Part shown: positions 26,226 to 34,691 of the stretch, piece by piece | How positions within the stretch are numbered: position 1 is the stretch's first letter | Layout: each line of letters begins with the position of its first letter | Origin: JAOUEA01 sp963810945 | GTDB lineage: Bacteria; Actinomycetota; UBA4738; HRBIN12 | DNA: 64,000 nt | NCBI GenBank assembly: GCA_963810945.1 | Contig: CAWEPI010000004.1 | Location: forward strand, 930,001-994,000 | Direction: 5' to 3' | Program-made: the position numbers and the translations under genes | The notes under the pieces: model-generated | Seen by the model: only the letters and a program-made list of their open reading frames with translations | Database searches by the model: none | What the model was told of the DNA's origin: nothing

Positions 26226-26495
26226 GTGGCCCTGACCCCCGAGCAACGAACGCTCCGTGCACGCGCTGGCGCCTACGCCATGCACGCGAACAACGACTCG
26301 GACGCGATCGCCGCGAACGCCCGCAAGGGGTACTGGCGCAAGTTCGAGGACGAGGTCGATCCCGAGCGCGTCCTGCCCGCAGCCGAACGTCAGCGCCGCG
26401 CCGAGCAGGCCATGAAGGCGCACATGACGAAGCTGGCGCTCGCCAGCAGCATCGCCCGGTCCAAGAAGGCCGCGGCCAAGCGGGGTGCGGCATGA
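26226..26495 (+). CDS. conserved small actinobacterial phage/element protein
   Basis: An 89-residue basic protein, GTG start after CTAGGAGGT. The pattern MALTPEQRTLRARAGAYAMH, then WRKFEDEVDPERVLPAAER and RRAEQAMKAHMTKLALASS, resembles small proteins often encoded beside integrases in actinobacterial elements. It is probably helical and nucleic-acid binding. It overlaps the next gene by 4 bp (ATGA). Confidence 0.65.
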   Translation: MALTPEQRTLRARAGAYAMHANNDSDAIAANARKGYWRKFEDEVDPERVLPAAERQRRAEQAMKAHMTKLALASSIARSKKAAAKRGAA

Positions 26496-26800
26496 CACGG
26501 GCCCCGGACGAAACAAGGGCCGACCTCTCGGTCAGCCCCTGCGACGAACCCCGCGACGAGCCGTCTAACGAGCAGGGTAGCGCAGACCGGCGACCACCGC
26601 GCCCGTTGCGGGCGAGTCTCCGGCGAGACGACTCCTATCTGTACGGCGGGCACGGCCGGACATTCACGGCCGCACCGGAGACCACCCGGCAGTGGTCTCG
26701 TCGTGTCTCCCTGCCGTTGACCGCGATCGAGTGGCTCGAGGCAGCCCGGCGCGGCTACTGCTACCTGGACGACATTCCCGCCGAGGGGTGGGCCGCGTGA
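26492..26800 (+). CDS. hypothetical element protein
   Basis: A 102-residue product: the first half is polar and probably disordered, the second half contains TRQWSRRVSLPLTAIEWLEA followed by RRGYCYLDDIP. It overlaps its neighbours on both sides by 4 bp (ATGA, GTGA), so it belongs to the ATPase operon. No family recognised. Confidence 0.6.
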   Translation: MTRAPDETRADLSVSPCDEPRDEPSNEQGSADRRPPRPLRASLRRDDSYLYGGHGRTFTAAPETTRQWSRRVSLPLTAIEWLEAARRGYCYLDDIPAEGWAA

Positions 26801-28173
26801 CCCGGCGCATCGACATCTGCGACCACGGGGAGCGCGGTGGTGAGTGCCGTCGGTGTCTGGCACCCGTGCTCGACCTGCTGGAGTCGACCTACCGCCGCTT
26901 CGTCGTGTTCGACAGCGAGCACCAGGTGGTGGCGATCACCCTGTGGACGGCGCACACCCACACGATCGAGGTCGTGGACACGACGCCCTACATCCACGTG
27001 TCCTCGCCCGAGAAACGCTCCGGCAAGACGCGGCTCCTCGAGGTCGCGGGAGAGCTCGTGCTCGAGCCCGTGCGTGGTGCGTCCATGAGCGCCGCGGTCC
27101 TGTTCCGTCTGCTGGACGCGGCGCAGCGCACCCTGCTGCTGGACGAGGTCGACGCCATCTTCTCGCCGGGCTCGGATCGCGAGGAGCTCCGGGGCATGAT
27201 CGACGCCGGGCACTCCCGGGGGACGCCGGCGTGGCGCATCGAGACCGTCGGCAGGAAGATGATCCCGACGCCCTACGACCCTTTCGCGGCGAAGATGCTC
27301 GCCGGCATCGGCAACCTGCCCGACACGATCGAGGACCGTTCCATCCCGATCCACCTGAAGCGCAGGCGCCGTGGCGACACGATCGAGCGCTTCCGGCGTC
27401 GGGTCGTCGCCCCGCAGCTGGCCGAGGTCCGCGAGCGTGTGGCCGAGTGGGCGGCGAACGAGGGGGCGAGTCTCGCCGAGTCATGGCCGGATCTGCCGGA
27501 CGCGCTGAACGACCGCGCTCAGGACGTCTGGGAGCCGCTGCTGGCACTCGCCGACCTGGCCGGTGGTGACTGGCCCGACCGGGCACGCGCCGCGGCCGTG
27601 GCCCTGCACGCCGACAGCGAAGGCCACGCCGACTCCAACGCCGTGCTGCTCCTGGATCATGTGCGGCGGATCTTCGCCGAGTCGCACATGGACGTGATGA
27701 CCACGAAGATGCTCCTGGCGGTGCTCTTCACCTACGAGGAGGGCCCGTGGGCGTCGTGGTGGCTCGATCCACGCGACGATGACCACCGCAAGGCTGCGAC
27801 GAAGCTCTCCCGGATCCTGAACAAGTACCGCGAGGGCCCGAAGCAGAACGTGATCAAGATGCCCGACGGCTCGGCTCAACGCGGCTACCGGCTGGAGTGG
27901 TTCGAGGACGCATTCGGGCGATACCTGCCTCCGATGGACGAGCCCGAAGTACCCCCCCTCCAGAGTGGTGTAACTCGCGTACCACCCGTAACTCCGCAGG
28001 TAGGCCCTACCAGCACGGTTACGACCGATACGCGAGTTACACCTGTTTCGGGGGGGTACCCAGACAAGGACCCGCCCGAGGGCTCGCACGACTGGTACGA
28101 GCAGTTGCGGGCTAACCCGATGGTGGATCCCGATGACCTGCCGAAGCTCGATGTGGGCGGTGATCCGGCGTGA
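26797..28173 (+). CDS. DUF3631 domain ATPase (phage/plasmid replication type)
   Basis: A 458-residue protein with an N-terminal CDH...C...C cluster (residues 8-20, possible zinc site), a P-loop-like SPEKRSGKTR (70-79), a Walker B LLLDEVDAI (113-121), and the DUF3631 body (FAAKMLAGIGNLPDTIEDRS, IPIHLKRRRRGD). The C-terminal quarter is a proline/threonine-rich linker. DUF3631 is found in plasmid and phage primase-helicase-type proteins, so element replication is likely. The GTG start overlaps the upstream stop. The same frame is open further upstream but overlaps the preceding gene, so I start at 26797. Confidence 0.85.
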   Translation: MTRRIDICDHGERGGECRRCLAPVLDLLESTYRRFVVFDSEHQVVAITLWTAHTHTIEVVDTTPYIHVSSPEKRSGKTRLLEVAGELVLEPVRGASMSAAVLFRLLDAAQRTLLLDEVDAIFSPGSDREELRGMIDAGHSRGTPAWRIETVGRKMIPTPYDPFAAKMLAGIGNLPDTIEDRSIPIHLKRRRRGDTIERFRRRVVAPQLAEVRERVAEWAANEGASLAESWPDLPDALNDRAQDVWEPLLALADLAGGDWPDRARAAAVALHADSEGHADSNAVLLLDHVRRIFAESHMDVMTTKMLLAVLFTYEEGPWASWWLDPRDDDHRKAATKLSRILNKYREGPKQNVIKMPDGSAQRGYRLEWFEDAFGRYLPPMDEPEVPPLQSGVTRVPPVTPQVGPTSTVTTDTRVTPVSGGYPDKDPPEGSHDWYEQLRANPMVDPDDLPKLDVGGDPA

Positions 28174-28415
28174 GGGAGAACGCGGCCCTGAAGGCGCGGC
28201 GACTGCTGGTCGAGGGTCGCCTGGTGGTGCGGCGCATCGACGATGGCGCCATCGAGGCTACCGTCCGCGGCGACTCCGCTCGGATCTACCGCGTCGGATT
28301 CGACGCGATCCACAACAGATGGTGGTGCACCTGCCCCGCGGTGGGCAGATGTAGTCACTGCGCCGCGCTGATGCTGGTCACCCTCGAGCCCATCGGCAAC
28401 GGGAGCACGGCGTGA
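28170..28415 (+). CDS. SWIM zinc-finger protein
   Basis: An 81-residue protein whose C-terminal half carries WWCTCPAVGRCSHCAAL, a CxC...CxH SWIM motif. SWIM fingers bind DNA or protein and are frequent in element and recombination proteins. It is coupled to the DUF3631 gene by a GTGA overlap and to the following micro-ORF by another. Probably an accessory replication factor. Confidence 0.75.
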   Translation: MRENAALKARRLLVEGRLVVRRIDDGAIEATVRGDSARIYRVGFDAIHNRWWCTCPAVGRCSHCAALMLVTLEPIGNGSTA

Positions 28416-28504
28416 GCATCCCCGACGGGTTCAGGAGCGTTGTGGCGTTCATCGTCGGCGGCCTCTTGTCCTTGGCCGCCCTGATCGCGAGGAGGTTCCG
28501 GTGA
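28412..28504 (+). CDS. 30-residue transmembrane micro-protein
   Basis: An ORF of 31 codons including stop lies exactly between two genes with GTGA overlaps at both ends. It encodes one hydrophobic helix (about residues 10-26, VVAFIVGGLLSLAALIA) and a basic RRFR end. The double overlap argues that it is translated. It could be a holin-like or anchor peptide, or only a coupling device. Confidence 0.5.
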   Translation: MSIPDGFRSVVAFIVGGLLSLAALIARRFR

Positions 28505-28878
28505 CAGAGGACCGCAGCGTCGACAGGTGGTGCCCGGTGCACCAGCGCCTCGAGATCCGGATGATCCCGCCAGGCCGTACGTTCGGCGATCTCGAGCCGT
28601 GCGCGCCGGACGAGCCCGTACCATGGGAGCGGCGCACCGTGTTCTGCAGCCGATGCGGTGTCACCCACGCGGCCGAGGTCACGCTCGGCGAAGGCGACTT
28701 CCCCGAGGTCGTCTGGCTCGAGGCCCACCTGCGCACCCGTGCCGACCTCGTCGAGGACATCGGGCACGCTGCCGGCACGGCGCTCAGCATCGCGATCGAC
28801 GCCGGGGACTGGGAGCTGGCGGACAAGGTCGCGGGCCAGGCGCTCGACCTCAACGACCCGGCCGGGGGTGCGCCGTGA
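28501..28878 (+). CDS. hypothetical protein with zinc-ribbon-like cysteines
   Basis: A 125-residue product with CPVH near the start and FCSRCGVTHA near residue 50, which could form a zinc ribbon, followed by a helical acidic C-terminus (ADLVEDIGHAAGTALSIAID). Last gene of the overlapping operon. No family recognised. Confidence 0.55.
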   Translation: MTEDRSVDRWCPVHQRLEIRMIPPGRTFGDLEPCAPDEPVPWERRTVFCSRCGVTHAAEVTLGEGDFPEVVWLEAHLRTRADLVEDIGHAAGTALSIAIDAGDWELADKVAGQALDLNDPAGGAP

Positions 28879-29029
28879 GGTCTGTACCACGCGCTGTACC
28901 ACGCCGGGCGGCCTCATGGGGTAGGGCCCTCGGAAGTCCGACGTCGGGATCACATCATGTCTCGGACTGCTCCGCACATAAATCCGCCGGGCGCGTTTCG
29001 CCGCAAGACCCGCGCGGATCGGGGGCCTG

Positions 29030-29384
29030 ATGGGCCGGCCTAGCAAGTTCGACGAGCGCCGCCGCGCGCGGATCCTCGCGGCGCTGGAGCTGGGCACGAG
29101 CAGGCGCACGGCGGCCCGGCTGGCGGGGATCGACGAATCCGAGCTGCGCCGCTGGATCCGCCGCGGCGAGGAGGCTCCCGAGGGCACGCGCTACGCCGAG
29201 TTCGCGGCGGCCGTGAGGCTGGCCGAGGCCAAACCGCGGCTCAGAGCGTTGCAGATCGTGAGCGCCGCGATGGTCGACGATCGAACGTTGGCGTGGCGGT
29301 TCGTCGAGGCGGCGAGAGGCCGGCTACGGCCAGGTCCCCGCCGTCGAGGAGCCGCAGCTGGGTCCGCTGGTGATCGAGCTCTAA
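29030..29384 (+). pseudogene. terminase-small-subunit-like HTH protein, frameshifted near its end
   Basis: The N-terminus MGRPSKFDERRRARILAALE and the HTH-like TAARLAGIDESELRRWIRRG, then YAEFAAAVRLAEA, match small HTH proteins annotated as phage terminase small subunits or homeodomain-like phage proteins. After FVE (about 29303-29312) the frame changes: the +1 frame continues naturally as RREAGYGQVPAVEEPQLGPL to a TAA at 29384, giving about 117 residues. One extra G explains it. It would bind packaging-site DNA, but no large terminase partner is encoded here. Confidence 0.7.
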
Positions 29385-29482
29385 GCTCCCGAGGGCAAGC
29401 CGCGCGGCCTCCCGCCCACCGAAGGGGACAGCGCGTGAATGGCCCGAGGATTCCTCGCGCGCTCTACCGATCCGCGTGCGGG

Positions 29483-30031
29483 TCAGCCTCCGTAGCAGAC
29501 GCGAGCAGTGACGATCTCTACGCTGGTCAGCTGGTCACCGAGATCCCGGTCGGCGGTGTCCGTGCCGAAGCCGCCATTCACCCGATCTCCCGGGTGGCCA
29601 TCCATCGCGTGCAGGCACCCGTCGTTCCCGCCTCCGCCCAGGAGCCTGTCTCGGTTCTGGTCTCCGCGGAGATCATCCACGCCGGGACCTCCGTAGAGCA
29701 CGTCGAGCCCACGCCCGCCGTACATGATGTCCGAACCTGGTCCTCCGCGAAGCGTGTCGGCACCTCCTGCGCCCTGAACGATGTCGCTCAGACCAGGCCC
29801 GGCGAAGATGATGTCGTTCCCCCCCATGCCGTTGATCTGGTCGTTCCCGCCCTTACCGCAGATGACGTCGGAGCCACGTGTGCCCTTCAAGACGTCGTCG
29901 TCGCTTGTGCCGGTGATGGTGCACGCCAGCCTCCCCCGGACACCTTCCGCCTGCGCGAGGGGCGAGGCCACCGAGACGGCGTATACGAGCGCCCCCGCCA
30001 AGATCAGGGTCATCGCGTTCCTGAGTCGCAT
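29483..30031 (-). CDS. secreted RTX (hemolysin-type calcium-binding repeat) protein
   Basis: A 182-residue protein has a signal peptide (LRNAMTLILAGALVYAVSVA, cleavage near QAEG) and then about seven GGxGxD nonapeptides (GKGGNDQI, GMGGNDII, GPGSDIM, GRGLDVL), the calcium-binding beta-roll fold. A CLHAMDGHPGDRVNGG block near the end and a lone C-terminal Cys are shared in pattern with the chromosomal paralogue at 47158-47874. It is transcribed against the phage-type genes, as expected of cargo. ATG start at 30031 has GGGAGGG. Function unknown; the upstream extension is rejected. Confidence 0.85.
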   Translation of the reverse strand: MRLRNAMTLILAGALVYAVSVASPLAQAEGVRGRLACTITGTSDDDVLKGTRGSDVICGKGGNDQINGMGGNDIIFAGPGLSDIVQGAGGADTLRGGPGSDIMYGGRGLDVLYGGPGVDDLRGDQNRDRLLGGGGNDGCLHAMDGHPGDRVNGGFGTDTADRDLGDQLTSVEIVTARVCYGG

Positions 30032-30131
30032 AGCAGCCCTCCCTTTCTCCCTCTCATCGTGGAAGGGCGCGATCGGCCCGAGCATCGGCATAGGTCCCGG
30101 AAACGGCGGGTCCCGATTCTTCGGCGGATGC

Positions 30132-30425
30132 ATGAGGGCTGAGGAGCTACGGGCCGCGCTCGATGGAATCGTCCCCGGCCTTCCGTACACGCCGCCCGTG
30201 GCGCGGGTCCTGACGGTGCTCTTAGCCAAGGGCGCTAGCGCCCCGGCGTACTGGCGGGATCGAGGCCGCGGTCGGTTCGAGCGGGAGCTCGCCGAGGACG
30301 GGGTCCCCGCCGCGCTCGTCGGCCAGGTTCTCGACGTGGTCGACGTCGAGCTCGATCCGGACGCCGTCGACCTCGACGCGATCTTGCGCGAACTTCAGCG
30401 CCGTAACGTCGGTGGCCGGGGTTAG
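30132..30425 (+). CDS. hypothetical element protein
   Basis: A 97-residue helical acidic protein (MRAEELRAALDGIVPGLPYT, FERELAEDGVPAALVGQVLD, DLDAILRELQRRN). ATG start at 30132; the open frame upstream overlaps the divergent RTX gene and is rejected. It precedes the capsid gene by about 100 bp. No family recognised. Confidence 0.5.
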   Translation: MRAEELRAALDGIVPGLPYTPPVARVLTVLLAKGASAPAYWRDRGRGRFERELAEDGVPAALVGQVLDVVDVELDPDAVDLDAILRELQRRNVGGRG

Positions 30426-30527
30426 GATGGGGTGCCGCGGTGAACATCCCCGCGGTGGGGCAAGCTAGGCCGAGGAGCCGCGAGGCCAAGGTCGGCGAGG
30501 ACCTCTGAGCACGAAGGAGGTTCCGCC

Positions 30528-31610
30528 GTGGATGCCGCAGAGGCCCGCGAGCTTCTCGCTGAGATCAAAGAGATCGAGTCACACGACTCACACGACATCG
30601 CCGACCTACGCAAGGCCACCGAGGTCAACCGCCGCGTGAAGTCCGAGGCCGACCGCCAGGAGCTGCAGCGTCGGCTGGAGTCCCTCGGCGTGCCGACCCG
30701 GGTGGCGGGCGCACAGCACCCCAGCACAGTCTTCGACACGCTCCGCACGCAGAACTGGGAGATCGGTGCCAAGGCCGTGATCGCACCCGAGGTGGCGATC
30801 GGCGTGAAGACGCTGATGAGCGATCCTGACGGCGCGTCGATCCTGACGATGCCCGGGATCGAGCCCGAGCCGGCCGACAGCCGCTTCGTCTATCCGCGGT
30901 TGCCGATCTCGAACCCTGGTGACGCGACGTCGGTCCAGGCGCTCGTCTCGCAGGGCCGCAGCCTCGACGCCGATGTGGCCGACGTGGCGTCGACCGCCGA
31001 GAAGTCCGTCACCGACTCCACGGTCGTGCTGACCGACTTCAGGATGCAGCGCGCCGCGACGGTGAGCGGCTATCACCCGAACGCGCTCGTGGGCATGGCC
31101 GCGTTCCGTCAACTCGTGAACGATGATCTGACGACGGCCTACCGCCAGGCGCTCGACGCCTACATCGTCGGAGAGATCACCGACAACGCCGGCACGACGG
31201 ACAACGACGACGCATCCGATGGCTCACTGATCGGCGAGATTCGTGTCGGGCAGAAGGTCGTGCAGGACGCCGGGCTGAACCCGAACCTCGTGATCGTCGG
31301 CTCCCAGGACGCGCTCGAGCTCGACCTGCTGCGCTCGGTGCCCACGGGGGACTACCTGCTCGACCCGTCCCCGCGTGCCAACGGCGCGACGCCGTTGTTC
31401 GGCATGTCGGTGGTGGTCGGTGTCGGCGTCTCCGCGCCGATCGTGCTGGACACGTCGGCGGTGCAATGCTGGATTGGACCGGCCACGTTCGCCGCAGACA
31501 CGACCACCGAGTTCTCGACGAACGAGTCGCGGTTCCGTCTGGAGTCCTCCTGCCTCGCGGTGGTGCGCCAGCCCGACGGGATCTACGTGGTCGCAGCCGG
31601 AAGCTCGTAG
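30528..31610 (+). CDS. HK97-type phage major capsid protein
   Basis: A 360-residue protein with a charged helical N-terminus (residues 1-55, like the delta/scaffold domain) followed by a capsid core: GVKTLMSDPDGASILTMPGI, SVTDSTVVLTDFRMQRAATV, YRQALDAYIVGEI, LNPNLVIVGSQDALELD and LFGMSVVVGVGVSAPIVLDT are typical of actinophage capsid proteins. GTG start with an excellent GAAGGAGG site. It is the only clear virion structural gene in the element; no protease, portal or tail gene adjoins it. Confidence 0.82.
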   Translation: MDAAEARELLAEIKEIESHDSHDIADLRKATEVNRRVKSEADRQELQRRLESLGVPTRVAGAQHPSTVFDTLRTQNWEIGAKAVIAPEVAIGVKTLMSDPDGASILTMPGIEPEPADSRFVYPRLPISNPGDATSVQALVSQGRSLDADVADVASTAEKSVTDSTVVLTDFRMQRAATVSGYHPNALVGMAAFRQLVNDDLTTAYRQALDAYIVGEITDNAGTTDNDDASDGSLIGEIRVGQKVVQDAGLNPNLVIVGSQDALELDLLRSVPTGDYLLDPSPRANGATPLFGMSVVVGVGVSAPIVLDTSAVQCWIGPATFAADTTTEFSTNESRFRLESSCLAVVRQPDGIYVVAAGSS

Positions 31611-31802
31611 AAGTCCCCATCTCCCTGCGCACGGTGGCGGCGTTGGGGACCGGCCAGTCATGCCTGCGGCCGCATGCGGGCGCTGCCACACGGTTCGGGG
31701 CGGCGGGTCTCGGCCCGTCGCCCCTGAACCCCGCCGGGCCGTTCCACGACCTGGCCCAGTCGGCTGCGGTTTATCGCCTAGCCAGCTGGACGAACGTCGC
31801 TT

Positions 31803-32656
31803 CTACCCGCAACTCGGCTGCCACGGGGGGATCTCGCCCGGAAGATATGTGCCTTCGGCGCGCTGATAGGAGCGGGCCATCCGACCTCCAGGAACGACTC
31901 GTGCATCCACGGTATTCGGACCTGTCACCCACAGCCAGGCGACGACCGCCCCGTCCGGCGGAGTGGTCACGACCCGGCCAGCGTTGCCGGACTCCAACGT
32001 CCAGGTGACCGAATAGCCTCTTGCCGCGAGCACCTCTCCAACGGCCATCGGACTATTCGCGTCAACCCCTGAACAGAAGAGCGAACCCACCGGGGACAGT
32101 TCATTGGTCGAATCGAAACTGGCGACGGTTGGCTGTGACTGAGGGAACGGCCCTCCCGACGAGATAGCGTGATGTGTCCGCTCAGGTCCTTCGGCAGTTC
32201 GAGCACCTTCACCTGGTCGGCTCCGATGGTGCCATCGGACGTTTGGATCTGTTCGGTGCCGTTGCCACGCCCGACCTGGAAGTAGAGGTGGTCGAACTCC
32301 TCCTGAGAGATGTCGGGGGCCTGGTCGAAGTACAAGGAGTACCAGCGGCCATTCCAGTAGTCCCCGTCCCTCGCAGGGAGTGGCACGACCACGATTGTGG
32401 CGTTGATGCCCTCATCAGCCAGCTCGCGCTCCACAGCACTCGGATCGCGGAGCGCCTTCATCCCGTCCACAGGGACCGTTTCGCCCCGGCCCGCCGCGAT
32501 CCCGACGAACACGACGCCAGTGATCAATGCCGCCGCAACCAAGCTCCCCATCAAGGGGCCTCGACGCCGCCAAGGCGACTTCGTCGATCCGGCCGCCAGG
32601 AGCAGCATCGGCAAGAGTCGTTCCTCGAATCCCTCTCGTTCCAGCGTGTCGTTCAT
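31803..32656 (-). pseudogene. membrane-anchored anti-sigma-like protein, frameshifted
   Basis: Begins MNDTLEREGFEERLLPMLLL, with a transmembrane helix (GPLMGSLVAAALITGVVFVG) and an extracytoplasmic domain. It overlaps the ECF sigma gene by 4 bp (ATGA), the usual layout of a sigma factor and its membrane partner. Near 32157-32168 one base appears to be missing: the frame changes from SGHITLS to SSGGPFPQSQPTVASFDSTN and continues to 31803. No zinc anti-sigma motif is present, so the role is inferred from operon structure. Confidence 0.6.
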
Positions 32657-33262
32657 GGTGTGAGTACCTCCATCCCATCTGGCCCCTGGGCGGCTTCACC
32701 GAGAAGTTGGCGAAGTCTCCTTCGTGCTCTGGTCAAGCGCATCCGGAACGCAGCCGGTTCCAGGCTCAGTGCGGCGGCCGCCTCGTCGTTACTGAGGCCA
32801 CCGAAGGCCACCAGTTCGAGAGCTTCGCGATCCCGCATCGGGAGGGCATCGAGACCGCGTCGCGTCGCCGAGGACAATCGGGCGGCGTCAATCGCTTTCG
32901 ATTAGTCGTTGGACGTCATCGGCGTCCAGAACTCTTCTTCCGTGGAGGCGGCGAAGCGCGGCCTGCTCTCGGGACGCTCGGCGGCGGGTATCGTTCGCCA
33001 GGTTGGCCTCAATCCCCAGGATCCAGGGCAATGCTTTGCCTCTGGCAGGATCGAACCGGCTCGACGCCTCGATGACGTCCAGCCACGTCGCAGCGACCAG
33101 ATCGTGGACCTCTTCGGGAGTGCAGCAACGGCGGATTGCGAATCCCACGGTCGCACCGACGTGACGCCTATACAGGGCTGAGAGCGCGTCCGGACGGGAC
33201 CGCACCCAGGCCATCAGGGTCTCGCTCGATTGCTCGCTGAATGGCTCTCGTTTGTTGTTCAC
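32653..33262 (-). pseudogene. ECF-family RNA polymerase sigma factor, frameshifted between regions 2 and 4
   Basis: Sigma region 2 is visible (ALSALYRRHVGATVGFAIRR, VHDLVAATWLDVIEASSRFD, PWILGIEANLANDTRR), then an early stop at 32888. Region 4 follows in the other frame (GLDALPMRDREALELVAFGG, LSLEPAAFRMRLTRARRRLR). One extra T near 32888-32892 separates them; removing it gives a normal ECF sigma of about 200 residues. Start is probably the GTG at 33262. It lies upstream of the anti-sigma-like gene. Confidence 0.75.
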
Positions 33263-33408
33263 AGTTGGTATCCGCCGCTCCGGCCCGGGTGCAACACGGT
33301 ACCGGCAAATACCGGTTGCCTGAGCGACATTCACAGTACGAGACGGGCCCGGTTTCCGGCCGTCTTGCATCTCAGTCACCGCGTCGGGCTACGGTGGCTC
33401 CGGTGGCG

Positions 33409-33621
33409 ATGTTCGCGACGATGCTCAGGCGCGACCGGGAGCGCAACGGCCTGCGGATCGCGCGCGCGTCGTGGCTCGTCGGCGTGAGCGTTCAGGAGTA
33501 CCGGGACCTCGAGGCCGGCACGAAGCGTCCGGACGGAGACACCTACGAGCGCGTCGCCGAGCTCTTCGGCTGGCCGCAGACGTTCGTGACACAGGCCAAG
33601 GTCACAACCGCTAGCGTGTAA
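33409..33621 (+). CDS. XRE-like helix-turn-helix protein
   Basis: A 70-residue protein: RDRERNGLRIARASWLVGVS, then VQEYRDLEAGTKRPDGDTYE, then RVAELFGWPQTFV, a compact Cro/C1-type HTH. ATG at 33409, with an alternative GTG at 33403. It is 3 bp upstream of the channel gene and divergent from the ECF operon, so it may regulate either. The intergenic region holds two copies of TACCGG. Confidence 0.65.
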   Translation: MFATMLRRDRERNGLRIARASWLVGVSVQEYRDLEAGTKRPDGDTYERVAELFGWPQTFVTQAKVTTASV

Positions 33622-33623
33622 GC

Positions 33624-34283
33624 GTGAGCGACGACTCGACGCCCAAGCCAGACGGCCGGTGGCTCCGTCCCGGCCGGATGGAGGCGTTCAGCGACGGTGT
33701 CTTCGCGATCGCGATCACCCTGCTCGTGCTCGATCTCGCGGTGCCCTCGATCGAGACCACAGACTGGCGGCATCGGCTGGTCGAGCAATGGCCGTTGTAC
33801 ATGGCCTATCTCGTCAGCTTCGCTTCGATCGGTGCGGCGTGGTTGGCGCACGCGACGATCACGGACTACGTCAAGCGCGTGGACTCCGTCCTGCTGCGAC
33901 TGAACCTCTTGCTGCTGTTCTTCGTATCCGTGCTCCCGTTCCCGACGAAGATGATCGGGGAGTTCGCGCACCACGTCGACGCCGAACGGTGGGCCGTGAC
34001 GGTCTACGGCATCAACCTGTTTGCGATCTCGGCGATGACGAGCATCGTGTGGGGGCACGCGGTCGCCGAAGGGTTACTCTCTGGCGAGCATCCCGAGGAC
34101 CATGTGCGGGAGGTCACGAAGAAGCTGAGCCCGAGCCTCGCGTTCTACACAGCGGCGATCGTGATCGGCCTGCTCGCTCCCCGTGTCGGGATCTTCCTCT
34201 ACTTCGTGATCGCGCTCTATCTACTGATCCCGTTCCGTGCTATCGCGCAGCATCTCCGTAGGCGGTTCCACCGGGAGAGGTAG
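33624..34283 (+). CDS. TMEM175 / DUF1211 family potassium channel-like membrane protein
   Basis: A 219-residue protein with six hydrophobic helices. The first carries the family hallmark RxxxFSD: GRMEAFSDGVFAIAITLLVL. Later helices (MAYLVSFASIGAAWLAHATI, LNLLLLFFVSVLPFPTKMIG) fit the bacterial single-repeat TMEM175, which forms tetrameric leak-type K+ channels. GTG start 3 bp after the HTH gene. Its presence inside an integrated element suggests cargo. Confidence 0.85.
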   Translation: MSDDSTPKPDGRWLRPGRMEAFSDGVFAIAITLLVLDLAVPSIETTDWRHRLVEQWPLYMAYLVSFASIGAAWLAHATITDYVKRVDSVLLRLNLLLLFFVSVLPFPTKMIGEFAHHVDAERWAVTVYGINLFAISAMTSIVWGHAVAEGLLSGEHPEDHVREVTKKLSPSLAFYTAAIVIGLLAPRVGIFLYFVIALYLLIPFRAIAQHLRRRFHRER

Positions 34284-34294
34284 GAGCGAGAAGC

Positions 34295-34516
34295 TCACCC
34301 GTCGCCCGGCGGCTTCCGCCACGGGTAGCGATCCCACCACTTCACGTCGTCCATCCACCACTGCACCTCCTCGCGGCTCCACACGCGGCGCGGCTCCGTG
34401 ATGACCGGCGCGGGGAAGTCGGCTCCGTTGATGATCTGGCGCGCTCGCTCACGGCTCACGTTCAGCAGCCGGGCGATGTCTGCGCGGCGCAGCGTCCGCG
34501 GGTCCTTGGCGGTCAT
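34295..34516 (-). CDS. AlpA/excisionase-like helix-turn-helix protein
   Basis: A 73-residue protein: RTLRRADIARLLNVSRERAR, then QIINGADFPAPVITEPRRVW, then SREEVQWWMDD, the pattern of AlpA-type and MerR-like DNA-binding excision regulators (winged helix with ADFPxP). Position near the attR end and opposite orientation to the integrase suggest an excisionase or regulator. ATG start. Confidence 0.7.
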   Translation of the reverse strand: MTAKDPRTLRRADIARLLNVSRERARQIINGADFPAPVITEPRRVWSREEVQWWMDDVKWWDRYPWRKPPGDG

Positions 34517-34691
34517 GCGGGAATGCTGTCGAGCGGCTCCAGTGACATTGAGCGAGGCTCGTACACCCCAGTGTGCGAGGATGTGACCGTTCTCCCGACG
34601 GGACCAGCACGAGCCCTGAGGCCGATCCGCCGGTCGTCGACGTCAGCGATCATGGAGTCACGATCATCCGGCCGCACCGAAGGAGTAAGAG

